Numbered from the stretch's first letter, positions 8,550 through 18,639 are shown. The stretch: 64,000 bases of DNA from Blastococcus sp. DSM 46786 (GCF_900109665.1 NZ_FOAO01000014.1:1-64000); one strand, 5' to 3'. Numbers and translations are program-made. The notes: a model not told the origin generated them from the sequence alone.

Positions 8550-9688
8550 TCAGCCGATGAGGCGGTAGAAGCGGAAGAAGTCGTCGTCGACGGGGAGCAC
8601 CTCCAGGTCCGAGAACCCTGCCTCGCGGGCGTACCGGCGCAGGGTGTCCGGTCGCATCACCGTGCCGGTGCCGGCGGAGGGCAGCGAGGACAGGCCGTCG
8701 GCCAGGCAGCACATCACGCTGTAGCCGTACATGAGCCGCTCGACGTCGTCCCCGGGAGCGCTGAACGTCTCGGCGACCCGTTCGTCCATGACCAGCACGT
8801 AGCCGTCCTCACCGGCCAGCCGGCGCATCGCCGAGAGGACGGCTACCGGCCGCGGCAGGTCGTGGATGCACTCGAACGCGGTGACGACGTCGTAATCCCC
8901 GTCCCGGCCGACCGAGGCGGCGTCGGCGAGCTCGAAGCGGACCCGGTCCCCGACGCCGGCCTCGGCGGCATGCCGGCGGGCGGCCTCGACGGAGGGGACG
9001 TCGACGTCGAACCCGTCCACGGTCGCCGCCGGGTACGCCAGGGCGATGCCGATAGCAGACCAGCCCTCGCCGCACCCGATGTCGGCGACGCGCCCCCCGG
9101 CGCGGAGGGCTTCGTCCACCTCGGGCAGCGAGGGCAGGTGCTCCCGTCCGAGAGCCCCCAGGAACAGCGGCCGGTTCGCCGCCGCCTGGGCCTCGCGGAC
9201 GTCGTCGCCAGGTCCGCCCACGCCACCCCTCCACCGGTGCGGTGCGCCTCGACCAGCGCGGCCACGTGCGTGCCGACGCCCACCACCAAGCGGGCCAGGG
9301 GCAGCAGGTGGTCGGGGCTGAGCTGATCGGTGAACGGCGCGACGGCACCGGGGGGCAGGGTGAAGCGGCGCAGCAGCGGGTTCCCGGGCTCCGACGGCGA
9401 GTCCGCCGCGGTGAGGAACCCGGTCACCGCCTGCTGCTCGAGCCACTCGCGGGTGTACCGCTCGGCGGTCCCGCAGCGCGCCGCCAGCTCGGCCGACGTC
9501 TGCGGTCCGCCGTCGGCCAGCGCCCGGTAGTAGCCGAGCCGGTCACCGAGGTACGCCGTCTGGACGTCCAGGGTGGCCAGGACCGCCGTGAACAGCCGGT
9601 CGACGACGGCGTCGGTGCCCGGGGTCGGTTCCTGCGAGCTCCTGGGGGCAGGAGCGGCCGGCTGGGTGGTGGGCTCGGTGGAGGTCAT
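8550..9688 (-). pseudogene. SAM-dependent methyltransferase with winged-helix N-terminus, frameshifted
   Basis: Two frames together make one Rv2258c-like methyltransferase. The N-terminal frame starts at ATG 9688 (MTSTEPTTQPA) and contains the dimerisation/winged-helix part ending VAWADL. The second frame continues with DDVREAQAAANRPLFLGAL and the SAM-binding motif VADIGCGEGWSAIG, and ends at 8550. The join is near 9209-9215, where one base is missing. With that base restored the product would be 379 aa, normal for the family. Downstream there is no gap or second lesion. Either a recent pseudogene or a sequencing error; the rest of the coding sequence is undamaged. Confidence 0.8.
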
Positions 9689-9936
9689 GGCGGAGGTCCT
9701 TCCGATGGGTGTCGGCGCCCGCCTCACCCCGACCGGCGATGACGGACGCCTGCCGGTCGGGCCCGCGCTCCGGGCCGACCGCCCCCCGCGCGGACCACCT
9801 TGCTCCGCCCGTCCCGATCGCGGAACCGCTTTTCCCCCGGGCCCGCACGTCCAGCCGACTCGTCGGGCCAGCGGGCGGGCACGCGGACGGCTCGTGGCCG
9901 CCCCAGCCGCCCCCACCACCAGGTCCCGCGACGCTC
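9689..9936. other. Intergenic stretch without a gene
   Basis: Between the methyltransferase start and the hairpin downstream of the thioesterase gene. The first 15 bases hold the methyltransferase RBS (GGAAGGACC on the minus strand). The rest is C-rich with no open frame I can support and no clear repeat. Confidence 0.5.
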
Positions 9937-9967
9937 GCGCTCTGCCCCGCCCCGGTGGGCAGAGCGC
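9937..9967 (-). terminator. Hairpin downstream of the thioesterase gene
   Basis: Perfect 11-bp stem, GCGCTCTGCCC at 9937-9947 and GGGCAGAGCGC at 9957-9967, with a 9-nt loop. It begins 27 nt after the thioesterase stop on the minus strand. No U-tract follows, as is common in actinobacteria. Confidence 0.55.
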
Positions 9968-9993
9968 TACTGCCCGCCGGGACCCTCGGCGGC

Positions 9994-10407
9994 TCAGCCG
10001 GCCGGCTCGTCGGCCCAGCGGGCCAGGAACTCCTTCTCCTCCGCGGTGAGCCGGCGCGGCCGGTTCAGGGCGAAGTCGAACGGCACGAGCAGCGTGCTGC
10101 CGGTGACGGCGAGCCGCCCGTGGTCGAACAGCTCGTAGTGGCAGGTGAACGCGGCAGCCCGGACGCCGGACACCCACACCTGCACCTCCAGCGGCTCCCG
10201 GTCGTAGACGACCGACCGCTTGTAGGCGATCTCGTGCGAGGCGACGACGAGCCCGCGCCGGAGACCGGTCCGCTCGTCGTGCGTGGGCTGCTCGAAGAAC
10301 AGGTTGACGCGCGCCATCTCGAAGTAGCCGAGGAAGGCGACGTTGTTGATGTGCTGGTAGGCGTCCATGTCCGACCAGCGCATGGCGACGTGCACGGTGT
10401 GCCTCAC
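9994..10407 (-). CDS. Acyl-CoA thioesterase, 4-hydroxybenzoyl-CoA thioesterase (hot-dog) family
   Basis: A 137-aa hot-dog fold protein. The active-site segment is MRWSDMDAYQHINNVAFLGYFEMAR near residue 10, with the catalytic Asp followed by HxN. Later blocks KRSVVYDREPLEVQVWV and FTCHYELFDHGRLAVTGSTLLVPFD fit the family. It should hydrolyse acyl-CoA thioesters; chain preference is unknown. GTG 10407 (RHTVHVAMRW) is chosen because it precedes the conserved block by the usual length; GTG codons 4-9 nt upstream are also possible. A phosphatase-like gene starts 82 nt away on the other strand. Confidence 0.85.
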   Translation of the reverse strand: MRHTVHVAMRWSDMDAYQHINNVAFLGYFEMARVNLFFEQPTHDERTGLRRGLVVASHEIAYKRSVVYDREPLEVQVWVSGVRAAAFTCHYELFDHGRLAVTGSTLLVPFDFALNRPRRLTAEEKEFLARWADEPAG

Positions 10408-10476
10408 GGGCACCACCCTGCCGCATCGCGGAAGCGCGCCGGCGCGGTACCCGTTCCCGACGGCGGACGGGCGGCC

Positions 10477-10482
10477 TACGGT
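10477..10482 (+). promoter_or_regulatory. -10 hexamer, leaderless-type promoter
   Basis: TACGGT lies 6 nt before GTG 10489, the recurring TAnnnT spacing for leaderless mRNAs in this window. Confidence 0.4.
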
Positions 10483-10488
10483 GCCGGT

Positions 10489-10935
10489 GTGGAGCCCTGG
10501 GCCGATACCGAACCGGGTGTGCTGGTGCTGCCGTCGGGCCGCCGGTTGCGCGGGCGCGGGCTGCGCGGGCGCGGGCTGCGCCGTCCCCTGGCCGAGGGCC
10601 CGGACCCCGAGTTCGGCGTCTACCTGCTCGGCCGGGCACCGTGCCCGGTGTCCTGGGAGACCCGGTGGGTGCGTTGGCCGGACTTCCGCCTGCCCACCTC
10701 CCCGGCCGACCTCGGCGACGCCCTGCGCGAGGTGCTGGAGCGGGCGGGGTCCGAACGGGTCGAGGTGGCGTGCGCCGGCGGCACGGGCCGTACCGGGACG
10801 GCACTGGCCTGCCTCGCGGTGCTCGACGGCCTGCCGGCCGCCCGCGCGGTCGCCTACGTGCGCAGCCACTACCGGCCGCACGCGATCGAGACCCGCGGCC
10901 AGGCCCGGTTCGTCGCCCGCTTCGCGGGGAGCTGA
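10489..10935 (+). CDS. Protein-tyrosine-phosphatase-like protein (dual-specificity type)
   Basis: A 148-aa protein with the P-loop VACAGGTGRTGTALAC near residue 100. This fits the CX5R(T/S) phosphatase signature, with Cys as nucleophile and Arg binding phosphate. The DFRLPTSPADLGDAL stretch upstream occupies the place of the general-acid loop. In actinobacteria this small family is often annotated as protein phosphatase; the substrate is unknown. Residues 18-30 hold a short repeat, RGRGL twice, encoded by two copies of a GC-only 15-mer. Start GTG 10489 is supported by a TACGGT hexamer 6 nt upstream and by lack of an SD. Confidence 0.72.
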   Translation: MEPWADTEPGVLVLPSGRRLRGRGLRGRGLRRPLAEGPDPEFGVYLLGRAPCPVSWETRWVRWPDFRLPTSPADLGDALREVLERAGSERVEVACAGGTGRTGTALACLAVLDGLPAARAVAYVRSHYRPHAIETRGQARFVARFAGS

Positions 10936-10971
10936 CCGCCCGGGACGCCGACGCCCGGCGTCGTCCGGAAG

Positions 10972-11012
10972 GCTCCGGGCCGGTCCGCAGACGCCGACGG
11001 CCGGCCCGGAGC
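10972..11012. terminator. Hairpin between convergent phosphatase and ettA genes
   Basis: GCTCCGGGCCGG (10972-10983) pairs perfectly with CCGGCCCGGAGC (11001-11012). It sits 36 nt after the phosphatase stop and faces a second, repeat-type hairpin near the ettA stop. Confidence 0.6.
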
Positions 11013-11043
11013 GAGCGCTTCGGACCGGCCGTCAGCAAGACGC

Positions 11044-11107
11044 TGGAACGGCCCCCTCGCAGGGCCCCGGCACGAGCTCGCGAGTGCCGGGGGGCGAGGG
11101 GGTCCTT

Positions 11108-11108
<1 letters not shown>
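11044..11108. repeat. Intergenic inverted-repeat element acting as likely terminator
   Basis: Outer arms CCCCCTCGC (11052-11060) and GCGAGGGGG pair, and inner CCCCGGCAC pairs with GTGCCGGGG. In minus orientation the element starts GAAAGGACCCCC and ends GGGGCCGTTCCA. The same ends flank the elements at 26898-26961 and 49339-49397. It abuts the ettA stop codon. Confidence 0.65.
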
Positions 11109-12778
<1,670 letters not shown>

Positions 12779-12877
12779 TGGCTTCGGAGCCTTCCGTCGT
12801 CTCGCGAGCGGGGGCGGGGCCGCAGGTCGCGGCCCCACCCCGTACGTTCTCGCCTCCGATCCTCCCAGCCCGGGCAA

Positions 12878-13405
12878 CTAGGCGTGCGCGGACTCCTGCG
12901 GCAGATCGGGGCCGTCCACGGAGGACAACGTCGCGTCGTCCCCCTCGTAGTCCCACCCGGGCGTGGGAGCGTCGGGCTCGGCCCCGTGGCCGGGCTCGAC
13001 GGCGGCGGAACCCGGGGCGTTCCCCGCGACCGCGTCGGGCGCGCGACCGGACCGGTCGCGCTTGAAGACCGCCATGCCCTTGGCGAGGTTCGGGCCGACG
13101 GCGTACGCCCTGATCTGCGGCTTGCTGCGCGGCCCGTTGTCCGACTCCCAGCTGTGCGTGGTCAGGGTGCCCTGGACGATCACCGGGTCGCCCTTGCTGA
13201 TCGATCCGGCGACGTTGCCGCTCAGGCCGTTCCAGCACTCGACGTCGATCCAGAAGGTGCCGGAGTCGACGAACTGCCCGAGGCCGGCGTCGAAGCGGCG
13301 GGCGGTGGAGGCGAGGCGGAAGTTGGTCACCGCGCCGTTCTGCGTGGTCTTGCGACGCGGGTCGTCGGCGACGTTGCCGACGACGGTGACGAAGGTGTCG
13401 TTCAC
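12878..13405 (-). CDS. ssb: Single-stranded DNA-binding protein, secondary (SsbB-like) paralogue
   Basis: A 175-aa protein with an OB-fold at 1-110: FVTVVGNVADDPRRKTTQNG, FRLASTARRF, FWIDVECWNGL and KGDPVIVQGTLTTHSWE. Family: SSB tetramers coat ssDNA. The C-terminus is acidic but ends PQESAHA and lacks the DDxPF-like tip that recruits repair and replication partners. This fits the SsbB paralogues found beside a housekeeping SSB in many actinomycetes, linked in Streptomyces to chromosome segregation in spores. The gene is not next to rpsF or rplI, which also argues against the housekeeping copy. Confidence 0.88.
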   Translation of the reverse strand: MNDTFVTVVGNVADDPRRKTTQNGAVTNFRLASTARRFDAGLGQFVDSGTFWIDVECWNGLSGNVAGSISKGDPVIVQGTLTTHSWESDNGPRSKPQIRAYAVGPNLAKGMAVFKRDRSGRAPDAVAGNAPGSAAVEPGHGAEPDAPTPGWDYEGDDATLSSVDGPDLPQESAHA

Positions 13406-13592
13406 GGTGCTCCTCAGGGTGCTGCGCCGGACGGCGCGACCGGCGCGGTGCCGGTGTGCCGTCGACCCTCACCGCCGCGCCCACTCACCGGGAGGCCGTC
13501 CCGGGAACTGTGGATGCGCCTCCCTCCTGTGGACGACGCGGTGACCAACCGCTGCCGCGACCTCGCGGGGCGGTGCGATGATCGGCGTCCGA

Positions 13593-13665
13593 GCGCCCGT
13601 AGCTCAGCGGATAGAGCAGGTGCCTTCTAAGCACTTGGTCGCAGGTTCGAGTCCTGCCGGGCGCG
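13593..13665 (+). tRNA. tRNA-Arg (anticodon TCT)
   Basis: Full cloverleaf: acceptor GCGCCCG with CGGGCGC, D-stem GCTC/GAGC, anticodon stem GGTGC/GCACT around loop CTTCTAA (TCT at 13626-13628), and T-stem GCAGG/CCTGC with loop TTCGAGT. Discriminator G at 13665; CCA is not encoded. It should read AGA and AGG, rare codons in a genome of this composition. Confidence 0.96.
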
Positions 13666-13803
13666 CTCCCGAGGATCCGACCGCGGGTGGCGCCGTTGCT
13701 CTGGTCCTACTCGTGGTCCGGATCGGTGGCTCCGGGTGCTGGAGTCCCCAGGCAGAGCGATGCCCAGTCGTCACGCCGACGTGCTGGGGGAATGATCGTT
13801 TGC

Positions 13804-14079
13804 ATGTGGAGACTGATCGCGGTGCTGGTCGTCGTCGCCGTCGTCATCGAGATCGTCAAGACGCTGATCATCGCCGTCGCCGTCCTGGGAGCCCTGGCTA
13901 TCGTCGGCTACACGCTGGTCCGCCTGGTCGACCGCGAGCCGATCGGCGGAGCTACGGCGGCTGAGCTGGTGCCGTGCTGCGACTACCGCGACCACGAAGG
14001 CGAGGCTGCCGTCTGCGGTTGCACCGGCCACCCCCGTAGCCACGTCCACCCGTTCGGCATGGGGGTGCTGCCCGCGTGA
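13804..14079 (+). CDS. Small membrane protein of unknown function
   Basis: A 91-aa protein. Residues 3-38 are one long hydrophobic region (IAVLVVVAVVIEIVKTLIIA and onward), enough for one or two membrane passes. A short soluble tail follows with three cysteines in CCDYRDHEGEAAVCGC and three histidines near the end, which could bind a metal. GGGGGA lies 12 nt before ATG 13804; ATG 13792 is in frame as an alternative. Not recognised as a named family. It stands alone between the tRNA-Arg and another small membrane protein. Confidence 0.5.
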   Translation: MWRLIAVLVVVAVVIEIVKTLIIAVAVLGALAIVGYTLVRLVDREPIGGATAAELVPCCDYRDHEGEAAVCGCTGHPRSHVHPFGMGVLPA

Positions 14080-14286
14080 CGCCGTGACCCACAACGGTCC
14101 CGCTCACCTGCCGGGCGCGTCGACCCGCCGCTGCGGGCAGGGCCGCCGCCCGCCGGACACCGAGATCGCGGCGAGCGTCGATGCGCCGTGGCGCGGGGTG
14201 CCCGGTGGACCGTCCGGGACGAGCGCTCCCCGCTCGGCACCGGTCTTCTCGACCGGCCGTTCCCGGCCCTTGCCCTTCCCCGTTTC

Positions 14287-14505
14287 GTGACCTACGAACA
14301 GCTCGTGGACAGGCCCGTCAGACGCCCGAGCCCGACGTTGTACTTCGTCCTCGGGACGATGTGGACGGTGCTCGCCGTCGGCGGGTGGGGCTCCTCCGGC
14401 GGCATGGTCGCGACGGTCGTCTTCACCCTCCTGGCCGTCGCGAACCTGGGCGTGGGCGCCTTCCTTCTCCGGAAGCAGCGGCGGACCGCGCAAGCCGAAC
14501 GGTGA
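14287..14505 (+). CDS. Small two-pass membrane protein of unknown function
   Basis: A 72-aa frame from GTG 14287 (TYEQLVDRPVRRPSPTLYF). It has two hydrophobic segments, LYFVLGTMWTVLAVGGWG and VATVVFTLLAVANLGVGAFL, then a basic tail RKQRRTAQAER that would stay in the cytoplasm. A longer frame back to 14188 adds residues that do not look hydrophobic or conserved. No family recognised. Confidence 0.45.
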   Translation: MTYEQLVDRPVRRPSPTLYFVLGTMWTVLAVGGWGSSGGMVATVVFTLLAVANLGVGAFLLRKQRRTAQAER

Positions 14506-14611
14506 CGGTCCTGCCGCGGCGCGACGGCCCACCCCCGGATGTCGGACCCGTACCGCAGGATGCCCGCCGACGGCGCCCACCGCGCGCCCCCGACCCGGAG
14601 GTGAGGTCCCG

Positions 14612-15133
14612 ATGACCCCAGCCGACCACCGCACCGAGCCCCCGCTGACCGGGGCCGAGGCGACGCTGCTGACCGGCTTCCTGGAGTACCACCGGCAGAC
14701 GCTGGAGTGGAAGTGCGCGGAGCTGACGCCCAGGCAGCTGGCCACGCGGGCCGTCCCGACCTCCGAGCTCACGCTGCTGGGCATGGTGCGCCACCTCGCG
14801 GCCGTGGAGACCGGCTGGCTCGTCGGCTTCGGCGGCCTCCCCCACGACCTGTGGCCCGACGTCGTCCGCGAGCGGGACGAGCAGTGGCGCGTCGACCCGG
14901 CCACCGTCACCGCGGACGACGTGGCCCGGGCGTGGGCGACCTGGCGTGCGGCGGCCGATGCGGTGGGCGAGGTCGCCCACCGGCTGCCGCTCGACACCGA
15001 GGACCGGCCGTGGGGCCGCGACGACACCTTCTCGCTGCGCTGGATCCTGCTCCACCTGGTCGAGGAGTACGCCCGGCACAACGGCCACGCCGACCTGCTC
15101 CGGGAGGCGCTGGACGGGGCCACCGGCGAGTGA
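14612..15133 (+). CDS. DinB-superfamily protein (DUF664)
   Basis: A 173-aa helical protein. Seen: ATLLTGFLEYHRQTLEWKC at the start, LLGMVRHLAAVETGW near residue 55 (the first metal-site His), and LLHLVEEYARHNGHADLLRE near 150, with the His pair typical of DinB-like four-helix bundles. Members include mycothiol- or bacillithiol-dependent enzymes, so a mycothiol-linked reaction is plausible in an actinomycete but not shown. ATG 14612 has CGGAGGTGAGG upstream, a strong SD. Confidence 0.82.
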   Translation: MTPADHRTEPPLTGAEATLLTGFLEYHRQTLEWKCAELTPRQLATRAVPTSELTLLGMVRHLAAVETGWLVGFGGLPHDLWPDVVRERDEQWRVDPATVTADDVARAWATWRAAADAVGEVAHRLPLDTEDRPWGRDDTFSLRWILLHLVEEYARHNGHADLLREALDGATGE

Positions 15134-15158
15134 CCCGGCCGCCGATCGCCCGACCAGG

Positions 15159-15222
15159 CCCGTTCCAGGGGTCCGCGACCGGTCCCCGGGTCACCGAGGG
15201 AGACCTGAGGACCAGGAACGGG
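15159..15222. repeat. Long-loop inverted repeat between convergent genes
   Basis: CCCGTTCC (15159-15166) and GGAACGGG (15215-15222) are perfect inverted copies with 48 nt between them. The segment starts GGCCCGTTCCAGG, close to the end sequence of the repeat family seen elsewhere. It lies between the DinB-like gene and the TPR gene, which converge. Confidence 0.4.
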
Positions 15223-15309
15223 TGGGTCACCTGAAGGAGATGACGCTGCGCTGGACCATCGTGGGCGACCGGATGCGGCGGGTCCGCTCCTCGGTCGACC
15301 ACCCGGCCG

Positions 15310-17334
15310 TCAGACCTCCCAGGAGGTCGGCACCCGCGGGTCGGGGACGTAGCGGCAGTAGGTCCCGGTGCGGACCGTCCGCACCAGGTGGTCGGCCATC
15401 GCCGGATGGTGCTCGGCGATCCGGGAGACGGCGTAGCGCAGGGACCGGCTGACGCTGGCACGGGCCCGCTCGGACGCGGATCCCGCGACGCGGACCCGCC
15501 CGCCGAGGCCGAACGCGCCGGCCAGTTCCCGGATCAGGTAGTCGCGATCGGCCTGCGCCAAGGCGAGCCGCGTGTCGTCGCCGAGCGCCTCGGCCTGTGC
15601 CATGTCGTCGTCGATCTCGGCCAACCGGCGCCGGTAGGCCGCCCGCGCCTGACCGTCGATGACCGGGCCCAGGTCTCCGCCCGGCCGGGCCTTCTCCCCG
15701 GTCTCGCCGCCGACCAGGTCCAGGACGTGGAACTCGCGGTCGGGCTCGGCCAGGAGGCGGGCCAGGTAGCGCATCCCCTTGAGATCCCGCACGACGACGG
15801 TGCGGCCGGCGAAGGCCACCGTCCGGACGTCCCCGTCGCGACGGAACGCGCACTCCGAGGCGGTGGGCGGCGAGGTCCCAGGGGTGGGGTGCCCGCCCGC
15901 CAACGCAGCTCCGATGCGGGCGGCCGTCGCGCGTGCGGCGCGTTCCCGCAGCTCGGCGTGCACTCCCCGCCCCAGCGACCGCTCGGCGTCGGCCAGGACG
16001 AGCTGTGCGACGGCGGCCTCGTACGGGGCCCCGACGTCGCTCCAGCCGGTCACCGCCGCCTCGCACTCGCCGACGGCCGCCTCGGCGTCCCCCTCGGCGA
16101 GCAGCAGCCGGCCGCGCGCGAGGGCGGCCGCGGCGGACAGCGCCCGGCTGCGGTAGGTCTGCGCGATCCCTGACAGCTGACCGGTCGCCGTCCGCGCCGT
16201 CCCGACATCCCCTGCGGCGGCGCAGATCTCGACCTGGGCCACGAGCAGGGGCGCCCGTCGGAGCGCACCGAGCGGCGGCCACTCCTTGGACGGCACCGTG
16301 CACGGGTGCTCGAGCGCGTCGGCGATCATCGCGGCGGCCGCCCCGACCTGGCCCTGCGCCAGCCGCAGCAGCGCCAGCCACGGCTGGGGCTCCCAGCCGT
16401 GCCCGAGCGCCTCGAGGAGGGCTGCTTCCGCACCGACCAGGTCGCCGGTCCGCAACCGGATCGCCCCGAGCTCGGTGAGCGGCCAGCCGAACTCCCGCCG
16501 CATCCACGGGCGCAGCTCGCGGCAGGCCTCGAGCGCTTCCTCCGTGGCCGCCGAGCACGCGCCGCGCAGCCGCAGGATCTCGGCCCGGTGCACCCGGCAG
16601 CGGCCGATGAAGCCGCCGTAGGCGTGGCCCACCCGCCAGCGCTCCATGGCCTCGGTCCACTGCTCGGCCCGGTCGTACTGCGCCAGCCCCTGCATGGCGC
16701 AGATCAGCTCGCAGTAGACCATCCCGGCGCCGAGGGCATCGAGCTCACCGGACACCACGCTCACGGCCACCTCGTCGAGCAGCGACAGCCCCGGCTCGAC
16801 CGCCCCGGTCAGGATCATCAGCCGGGCGGTCGCCACCCGGCCGAGAGCAGCTGCCAGCGGGACGTCGTGACGTCCCCCCAGGTCGATGGCCTGCTCGGCC
16901 CAGCGGGCGGAGGCCTCCGCGTCCCCGCACATGAACCGCTCGTAGGTGTGCGTCATCGCGAGCAGGGCGTGCGTCGGCGACTCCGGCCGGTCGCCCAGCA
17001 GCCGCTCCGCCCGGGCGAGCCAGCCGCGCACCGGCGCCATCAGCCCGGTCTCCATCATCAGGAACATGGCGACCGTCGTCGCCGCCTCCGCCGCGGCGAC
17101 GTCGTCGCCGAGCGAGTGGCACGCCGCGCTCTGCTGTTCCCACGCGGTGATCGCGGCCTCGAACTGACCGGCTCCGTAGGCGCTGCGCCCCAGCAGGTCC
17201 AGCTCCGCCGGCGTCAGCGGCCGCTGCTCCTCCACCTCGCGCAGCAGGGCGACCGCCGCCCGGAAGTCCCCCCGGTCCAGCGCCGCGCCCGCGCGGCCGT
17301 CCGCCGGGGCCTGACCGAGCCCACTCGCCGTCAT
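15310..17334 (-). CDS. TPR-rich protein with conserved C-terminal domain, possible regulator
   Basis: A 674-aa soluble protein made mostly of Ala-rich helical pairs like tetratricopeptide repeats (about 15-520, for example AALDRGDFRAAVALLREVEE). A C-terminal domain (about 530-674) begins DVRTVAFAGRTVVVRDLKGM and LARLLAEPDREFHVLDLVGG. Similar C-terminal blocks accompany LuxR-type or ATPase regulators in actinobacteria, but I see no Walker motif and no helix-turn-helix here. It may act through protein contacts. It is divergent from the cupin gene at 17480 with a 30-bp palindrome in the shared promoter, which suggests the two are regulated together. ATG 17334 is chosen by the match to its first TPR-like helix. 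Confidence 0.6.
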   Translation of the reverse strand: MTASGLGQAPADGRAGAALDRGDFRAAVALLREVEEQRPLTPAELDLLGRSAYGAGQFEAAITAWEQQSAACHSLGDDVAAAEAATTVAMFLMMETGLMAPVRGWLARAERLLGDRPESPTHALLAMTHTYERFMCGDAEASARWAEQAIDLGGRHDVPLAAALGRVATARLMILTGAVEPGLSLLDEVAVSVVSGELDALGAGMVYCELICAMQGLAQYDRAEQWTEAMERWRVGHAYGGFIGRCRVHRAEILRLRGACSAATEEALEACRELRPWMRREFGWPLTELGAIRLRTGDLVGAEAALLEALGHGWEPQPWLALLRLAQGQVGAAAAMIADALEHPCTVPSKEWPPLGALRRAPLLVAQVEICAAAGDVGTARTATGQLSGIAQTYRSRALSAAAALARGRLLLAEGDAEAAVGECEAAVTGWSDVGAPYEAAVAQLVLADAERSLGRGVHAELRERAARATAARIGAALAGGHPTPGTSPPTASECAFRRDGDVRTVAFAGRTVVVRDLKGMRYLARLLAEPDREFHVLDLVGGETGEKARPGGDLGPVIDGQARAAYRRRLAEIDDDMAQAEALGDDTRLALAQADRDYLIRELAGAFGLGGRVRVAGSASERARASVSRSLRYAVSRIAEHHPAMADHLVRTVRTGTYCRYVPDPRVPTSWEV

Positions 17335-17430
17335 CGCGCCTCCCCCACCGGACCACCCGAGCGTAGGGGCGGACGGAGCCGGTCGACGGACCGTCGACCT
17401 CCCCGGGGGAACAACGTTTGTCCCGCCTCT

Positions 17431-17460
17431 CCTACGACCGGTCGATCGGCCGGTCGTAGG
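17431..17460. promoter_or_regulatory. 30-bp palindrome, likely operator
   Basis: CCTACGACCGG (17431-17441) and CCGGTCGTAGG (17450-17460) are perfect inverted copies around an 8-bp centre. It is 19 bp before the cupin ATG and 96 bp from the TPR gene start, in the divergent promoter. The size suits a dimeric TetR, MarR or GntR-type repressor. Its closeness to the cupin start means binding could block that gene directly. Confidence 0.65.
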
Positions 17461-17479
17461 ACGACGAGAGGACGGGACC

Positions 17480-17842
17480 ATGAACGGCGCACTCGACGAA
17501 CTCCCCATCGAGATCCGGCAGGGCGGCATCGTCACCCGGTACGCGGAGTGGGGGGACCTGGCCGTGCGGTTCGCGCGCGTGCCTGCCGGGACCGACATGA
17601 GCCCGGTGCTCGAGGGCCTGCCCGGCGACCGGTGCCCGAGCCCGCACTGGGGTCTGGTCCTGGAGGGTGCCGTGCGGCTCACCGGCGCGGACGGCGGGGA
17701 GGAGCTCACGCCGGCCGGGCACGCCTACTACTGGCCGGCCGGGCACACCGCTCGCATGGACGAGGACACGGCGTTCCTGGAGATCGGACCGGTGGCCGCG
17801 ATGCGGCAGTTCAGCGAGCACGCGAAGGCCAAGTTCGCCTGA
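17480..17842 (+). CDS. Cupin-domain protein
   Basis: A 120-aa single-domain beta-barrel protein. SPHWGLVLEGAVRLTGADG and LTPAGHAYYWPAGHTARMDEDTAF mark the two cupin motifs, but the first has only one His, so metal binding is uncertain. Cupins of this size are often sensors or accessory enzymes. ATG 17480 has GAGAGGACGGG just upstream. It is controlled, I infer, from the palindrome at 17431-17460. Confidence 0.75.
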   Translation: MNGALDELPIEIRQGGIVTRYAEWGDLAVRFARVPAGTDMSPVLEGLPGDRCPSPHWGLVLEGAVRLTGADGGEELTPAGHAYYWPAGHTARMDEDTAFLEIGPVAAMRQFSEHAKAKFA

Positions 17843-17875
17843 CCCGCTGCGCACGACCCGGGGGCGTCGGCCGGT

Positions 17876-18595
17876 TCAGCGCCTCCGGGTCGACGGCGGC
17901 TTGAGGACGGCGAACGGGTCGGTCACCTCGAGGTTCGTCGTCTCGAAGCGGTAGAGCGCCGCGGGCCGCCCGCCGGCGCGGCCGGACGCCGCCACCTCCC
18001 CCGTCGGCTCCAGCACGCCGCGGCGCAGCAGCACCCGCTGCAGGTTGGTCGCGGTGACCTCGTAGCCGAGCGCGGCGACGTACACCTCGCGCAGTTCGGC
18101 GATGGAGAACGTCGGCGGGGCCAGCGCGAAGGCGACGTTGGTGTAGGAGAGCTTCGCCCGCAGCCGCTCCAGCCCCGATCCGACGATCGAGCCGTGGTCG
18201 AACGCCGTCTCCGGCAGCGCGTCGACCGGGTGCCAGGCGGTGTCCTCGGGCAGCGCCGGGTCGAGGTCGCCGGGGATGAGCCCCAGGTAGGCGGTGGCCA
18301 CGGTGCGGCTGCGCGGATCGCGGTGCGGGTCGCTGCGGGTCTCCAGCTGCTCCAGGTGCGCGAGCTGCGCGACCTCCACCTTGGCGGCGAGCTGCCGCCC
18401 CACCGAGGCGCCGAGGGTCTCGTCGGGGCGCAGCGGCCCGCCCGGGAGCGCCCAGGCGCCGGCGAAGGGCTCCTTGGCGCGCCGCCAGAGCATCACGTGC
18501 AGGCGCGCACCGCGGACCTGCAGCACCACGGCCAGGGCCTGGTGCGGGAAGGCCGGTCGCTCGGGCGAGGACCACACGGACGTCACGGATTCCAT
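17876..18595 (-). CDS. nrtR: NrtR-type Nudix-related regulator of NAD biosynthesis
   Basis: A 239-aa protein. An N-terminal Nudix fold (about 18-150) has [26 protein letters not shown]. The catalytic REUxEExGU part is degenerate, as expected for NrtR, which senses ADP-ribose or NAD metabolites rather than hydrolysing. A C-terminal winged helix (about 165-230) includes [33 protein letters not shown]. NrtR proteins repress NAD genes, and here it is divergent from nadABC with 64 bp between starts, which fits well. ATG 18595 is the first Met in the frame near the promoter. Confidence 0.88.
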   Translation of the reverse strand: MESVTSVWSSPERPAFPHQALAVVLQVRGARLHVMLWRRAKEPFAGAWALPGGPLRPDETLGASVGRQLAAKVEVAQLAHLEQLETRSDPHRDPRSRTVATAYLGLIPGDLDPALPEDTAWHPVDALPETAFDHGSIVGSGLERLRAKLSYTNVAFALAPPTFSIAELREVYVAALGYEVTATNLQRVLLRRGVLEPTGEVAASGRAGGRPAALYRFETTNLEVTDPFAVLKPPSTRRR

Positions 18596-18599
18596 GCTA

Positions 18600-18639
18600 G
18601 GTTTTCCACCAGAGGTTTTCGCCTGCCAGTACGAAACCC
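18600..18639. promoter_or_regulatory. Candidate NrtR operator between nrtR and nadA
   Basis: GGTTTTC occurs at 18600-18606 and again at 18614-18620, and an inverted GAAACCC at 18633-18639. AGGTTTTCG and CGAAACCCC form an imperfect palindrome (7 of 9). The site is in the 64-bp gap shared by the two starts. I have not matched it to a published motif. Confidence 0.4.

Noticed and set aside
10541-10582. Tandem GC-only 15-mer within the phosphatase-like gene
   Set aside because: Two copies that keep the frame; probably codon-level slippage, not a regulatory repeat.
15227-17904. Several frames of over 400 aa opposite or out of frame with the TPR gene
   Set aside because: Arg-, Gly- and Ala-rich shadows with no motif; the TPR-like frame is the one with a sensible composition.
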